The position numbers and the translations under genes were made by a program. The notes beneath the pieces are model-generated. The model made no database searches and was not told the DNA's origin. It saw only the letters and a program-made list of their open reading frames with translations. Below are positions 6,029-8,283 of a stretch of 8,283 bases of DNA, piece after piece. Position 1 is the first letter of the stretch. Each line of letters begins with the position of its first letter. The stretch covers positions 1 through 8,283 of the forward strand of contig JAEZBK010000223.1 in assembly GCA_023427355.1 (NCBI GenBank). The letters are read 5' to 3'. The DNA comes from Pseudomonadota bacterium. Its GTDB lineage: Bacteria; Pseudomonadota; Alphaproteobacteria; Micropepsales; Micropepsaceae.

Positions 6029-6727
6029 TCAGCGGGCTCGGGCGGCCGCAACTTCCCGCGCGAAATCAATTTCCCCCGAATCCTGCGTCAGCAGGCGTCC
6101 CTGCACGATGAAGGTTGGCGTCTGGAACGCACGGATTCCGCGCGCCAGGTTGAAATTGGCGATGATCTCGTTGCTGACCTCGGGGCTGTCCATGTCCCGC
6201 GCCAGGCGCGCCATGTCGAGTTTCAGCGAACGGGCCAGATCCTGCATCGCGCCGACTTCAAGCTGGCCGGGCAACTGCATCAGGGCGGTGTGAAACGCCT
6301 CGTACCGGCCCTGGCGCGCCGCCGCCAGCGCCATGCGCGTGGCGGTGAGGGATTGCGGCGTCAGGATGGGAAACTCCTTCATCACGATGCGCACGCCCGG
6401 GTCGGCCTTCGCCAATGCCATCAGGCGCGGTTCGGCGACACGGCAATAAGGACAGGCATAGTCCGAAAAGACCACGATGGTGACATCGCCCTGGGGATTG
6501 GCCAGCACGGGCGAATCCGTCGCCTGTGCAAGAGCCTGCCAGCGCGCGGCGACACGGTTGTTGCGATCGTCGAGATCGGCTTGCGCCTCCTGGCGCTGAT
6601 GCGCCGCCACGGCTTGAGCGATATGGGCATCCGGTGCCGTGTTGCTGCCACCGGGCGCCAGCAGGAACCAGGCGATGGCGGCAACGCCAGCAAGAATCAC
6701 CGCAAGGGGCAAGAGAGCCTTGTTCAT
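6029..6727 (-). CDS. Membrane-anchored DsbA-family thiol:disulfide oxidoreductase, 232 aa
   Basis: A periplasmic thioredoxin-fold protein of the DsbA/Com1/ScsC-like group, which oxidises or isomerises disulfides in exported proteins. Residues 1-24 are a hydrophobic N-terminal segment (MNK then a long apolar stretch) without an obvious signal-peptidase site, so it is probably a membrane anchor. Residues 30-70 form a charged, helical linker rich in Q, A and R. The thioredoxin domain (about 72-230) has the strand DVTIVVFSDYAC, the active-site C92-P-Y-C95, KEFPIL (117-122), a helical insertion, and the cis-proline loop F-Q-T203-P204-T-F. These two cysteines are the only ones in the protein. It begins 6 bases after the GSDH stop codon, so the two genes form an operon; a weak ribosome binding site is embedded in the end of the upstream gene. 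Whether it works as oxidase or isomerase cannot be decided from sequence. Confidence 0.93.
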   Translation of the reverse strand: MNKALLPLAVILAGVAAIAWFLLAPGGSNTAPDAHIAQAVAAHQRQEAQADLDDRNNRVAARWQALAQATDSPVLANPQGDVTIVVFSDYACPYCRVAEPRLMALAKADPGVRIVMKEFPILTPQSLTATRMALAAARQGRYEAFHTALMQLPGQLEVGAMQDLARSLKLDMARLARDMDSPEVSNEIIANFNLARGIRAFQTPTFIVQGRLLTQDSGEIDFAREVAAARAR

Positions 6728-6733
6728 GACGGT

Positions 6734-8197
6734 CTATCGCTCGATCACACGGATAACGCCATCGGCCTTGTTCAGCACGAAGAGCTGGCCGGCCTGGGTG
6801 CCATAGAAGCGCATGTCGGCGCGCGCCGCCGGGGCCTTGCCCTGGGTCTTGTTCTTTTCCTGGATGATCGCCAGCAGATGGCGCGGCGCGGCGCTGCCCG
6901 GCGTGGCGAAGAGCACGCGGCGGATGGGATCCTGTCCGCCCTGTGGCAGCCTGTCGGCATCCACATGGAACATCTCGCCCGAGGGCATGTCGGCGAAGAG
7001 CAGCCGGCCCGCCAGCTGTGGCACGGCATTGCCACGATAGACCCAGGCGCTGACCGCACCGGCGGCATTGCTGGGCAGCATGATGGGATCGAACTGGTCA
7101 TATTCGGCCACGGGGAAGACCATCTTGGGGTCGCTCCGCGGATTTTCGGACACCACCGCGTCGCGGCTGACATAGCGATAGCTGCCCTCCCAGACATTCC
7201 AGCCCATATTGGCGCCGGGGGTGACGACGCTGATCTCCTCCACGATGTTCTGGCCGATGTCGGACATGTACATCGTGCCGGTGCGCGCGTCCCAGCCGAT
7301 GCCCTGCGTGTTGCGCACGCCATAGGCATAGATTTCCGGCAGCGCGCCGGGCGTCTTCACGAAGGGGTTGGAGGCAGGGATGCCGTATTTGCCGTTGCGC
7401 GCATTGGTGCCCAGGGGATCAATGCGGAAAATCTTGCCGAAGCCCGCGCCCAGATCCTGCGCCACGTTCAGCGGATCGCCGCCCGAGCCGCCATCGCCGA
7501 CACCGAAATAGAGCAGGCCATATTCGGGCGTGCCGGGCCTGGCATGGGGGTTGAACAGCATCATGCCGCCATTGTGGTTGGCGTAGGGCTGGCGCCAGCG
7601 GATCAGCTCGCGCGGGGCCGCGCCATCGTAGGCGTTGGCGGTGGGCGTCCTGGCCGTCCATTCCAGCAGCACCGTATCGTGGGTCGTGGCGGTGTGGCTG
7701 GTCGCGAAGTCGGGCGTGGGCGCCTGGTTGGTCGTGTCCATGTAGGTATAGAACTTGCCATGGCCCGGGGTGCCCGCCATCGCGAATTGCGGATGGAAGG
7801 CGATGGACTGGACGCCACGCTCGCGCCCCGACGACTGCACCGGATGGCCCCATTTGGGATCGCGGATGTCGAGATAGTTCGCCACGGCCTTCCCATCGGC
7901 GCTGATGGCATAGAGGACGCCGCGCATCTCGCTGACGAAGAGGCGTTTTGTGCCCGGCTCGTCGGCCAGGGTCATGGCGCGGGCGGCGATATTGTCGATG
8001 TCGGGCAGCGCGGCGAATTCGCGCAAGGTGACGGTGATGGCGTCGGTGGTGGCGATGGGCTGGCGGAAGGGCTCCCCCGTCTGGCCCGCCGGCAGGGGCG
8101 GCTTGGGCGGCGGGGTCTGCGCCATGGCGGCGGTCATCGCCACAGGGGTGAGCGACAGTAGCGTGGCCATGGCCAGCGCGATGGTCTTCGGTGACAT
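6734..8197 (-). CDS. Exported glucose/sorbosone dehydrogenase-fold (GSDH, PQQ-type sugar dehydrogenase family) protein, 487 aa
   Basis: A six-bladed beta-propeller of the GSDH family, which includes PQQ-dependent soluble aldose sugar dehydrogenases; the expected role is periplasmic oxidation of a sugar or related alcohol. Residues 1-26 form a signal peptide (MSPKT, hydrophobic core, likely cleavage after AMA), followed by a proline-rich stretch (PPPKPPLPAG). Family motifs are LFVSEMRGVLY (86-96), SIAFHPQF (131-138), PYANHNGGMM (204-213), GVGDGGSGGDPLNVAQ (232-247), GKIFRIDP (254-261), AYGVRNTQGIGWD (291-303), SDIGQNIVEEI (312-322) and NMGWNVWEG (330-338). Family members without confirmed PQQ dependence exist, so cofactor and substrate are inferred. 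ATG at 8197 is chosen because AAGGGGG (8204-8210) lies 6 bases upstream and the signal peptide starts there; an in-frame GTG at 8245 would add 16 arginine-rich residues. No cysteine occurs in the protein. The DsbA-like gene follows directly. Confidence 0.93.
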   Translation of the reverse strand: MSPKTIALAMATLLSLTPVAMTAAMAQTPPPKPPLPAGQTGEPFRQPIATTDAITVTLREFAALPDIDNIAARAMTLADEPGTKRLFVSEMRGVLYAISADGKAVANYLDIRDPKWGHPVQSSGRERGVQSIAFHPQFAMAGTPGHGKFYTYMDTTNQAPTPDFATSHTATTHDTVLLEWTARTPTANAYDGAAPRELIRWRQPYANHNGGMMLFNPHARPGTPEYGLLYFGVGDGGSGGDPLNVAQDLGAGFGKIFRIDPLGTNARNGKYGIPASNPFVKTPGALPEIYAYGVRNTQGIGWDARTGTMYMSDIGQNIVEEISVVTPGANMGWNVWEGSYRYVSRDAVVSENPRSDPKMVFPVAEYDQFDPIMLPSNAAGAVSAWVYRGNAVPQLAGRLLFADMPSGEMFHVDADRLPQGGQDPIRRVLFATPGSAAPRHLLAIIQEKNKTQGKAPAARADMRFYGTQAGQLFVLNKADGVIRVIER

Positions 8198-8203
8198 GGC
8201 GTT

Positions 8204-8210
8204 CCCCCTT
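8204..8210 (-). promoter_or_regulatory. Ribosome binding site AAGGGGG deciding the GSDH start
   Basis: AAGGGGG on the minus strand lies 6 bases before the ATG at 8197 and supports that start over the upstream in-frame GTG at 8245. Confidence 0.7.
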
Positions 8211-8213
8211 GTG

Positions 8214-8244
8214 CGCGCCCGGCGGCGCGGGCGGGACGATAGCA
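8214..8244 (-). promoter_or_regulatory. GSDH leader: GC-rich hairpin and weak extended -10 candidate
   Basis: A stem CGCGCC-N4-GGCGCG (8214-8229) lies just upstream of the ribosome binding site. Further upstream TGCTATCGT (8244-8236) resembles an extended -10 element (TGn plus TATCGT, 4 of 6), but no -35 match is found at 17 bases. The promoter may be this weak one or may lie beyond the window edge. Confidence 0.22.
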
Positions 8245-8283
8245 CCCCAATTGCGGAAATGGTTTGGCGGGATGGGGGACAGG

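Noticed and set aside
4793..8161. Plus-strand open frame of 1122 codons antisense to the kinase, DsbA-like and GSDH genes
   Set aside because: It is a shadow of GC-rich codon use in three well-recognised minus-strand genes. Its translation is rich in H, R, G and A without any domain, and it crosses gene boundaries indiscriminately.
8198..8245. GTG start at 8245 for the GSDH gene
   Set aside because: The added 16 residues are arginine-rich and would precede a perfect signal peptide; AAGGGGG supports ATG 8197.
1..8283. tRNA, rRNA, CRISPR array, insertion sequence, phage, toxin-antitoxin or defence genes
   Set aside because: Reading both strands gave no cloverleaf, no spaced direct repeats, no transposase or integrase motifs and no flanking repeats. 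The window looks like ordinary core and envelope chromosome.

Overview
The window is GC-rich chromosomal DNA, most likely from an alphaproteobacterium. The main reasons are a TorF-family (Gcw_chp-type) porin, a periplasmic double SH3-like protein of the type common in that class, a soluble hybrid-kinase output architecture typical of the class, and a near-perfect EcfG-type (general stress sigma factor) promoter motif. The genus cannot be told from the sequence. I see no tRNA, rRNA, insertion sequence, phage gene, CRISPR array or sign of recent transfer. Coding density is high and every gene looks intact except purH, which is cut by the left edge of the window.

Layout from left to right. (1) 1-1056, plus strand: the C-terminal two thirds of purH, covering the AICAR transformylase domain. 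(2) 1093-2229, minus strand: a two-gene unit in which a histidine-phosphatase-family protein (1609-2229) is followed by a small exported SH3-like protein (1093-1557); it converges on purH. (3) 2230-2489: a divergent intergenic region rich in inverted repeats. (4) 2490-3272, plus strand: a TorF-family outer-membrane porin with a clear signal peptide, ended by a strong intrinsic terminator at 3296-3330. (5) 3395-5944, minus strand: an 849-residue membrane-bound hybrid histidine kinase with CHASE3, PAS, HisKA, HATPase and two receiver domains, preceded by the EcfG-like promoter. (6) 6029-8197, minus strand: a two-gene unit encoding an exported glucose/sorbosone-dehydrogenase-fold (GSDH) protein and, 6 bases after it, a membrane-anchored DsbA-like thiol oxidoreductase.

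How the genes fit together. Most products are envelope proteins: exported SH3 protein, porin, membrane sensor kinase, periplasmic beta-propeller dehydrogenase and periplasmic DsbA-like protein. The GSDH-dsbA pair is almost certainly co-transcribed, but the GSDH protein contains no cysteine, so the DsbA-like protein must have other clients. The hybrid kinase follows that pair on the same strand but has its own candidate stress promoter in the 84-base gap, so it can probably be expressed separately. No single undescribed system is evident. The observations most worth checking are the EcfG-type promoter of the kinase and the dyad-rich control region between the phosphatase and porin genes.
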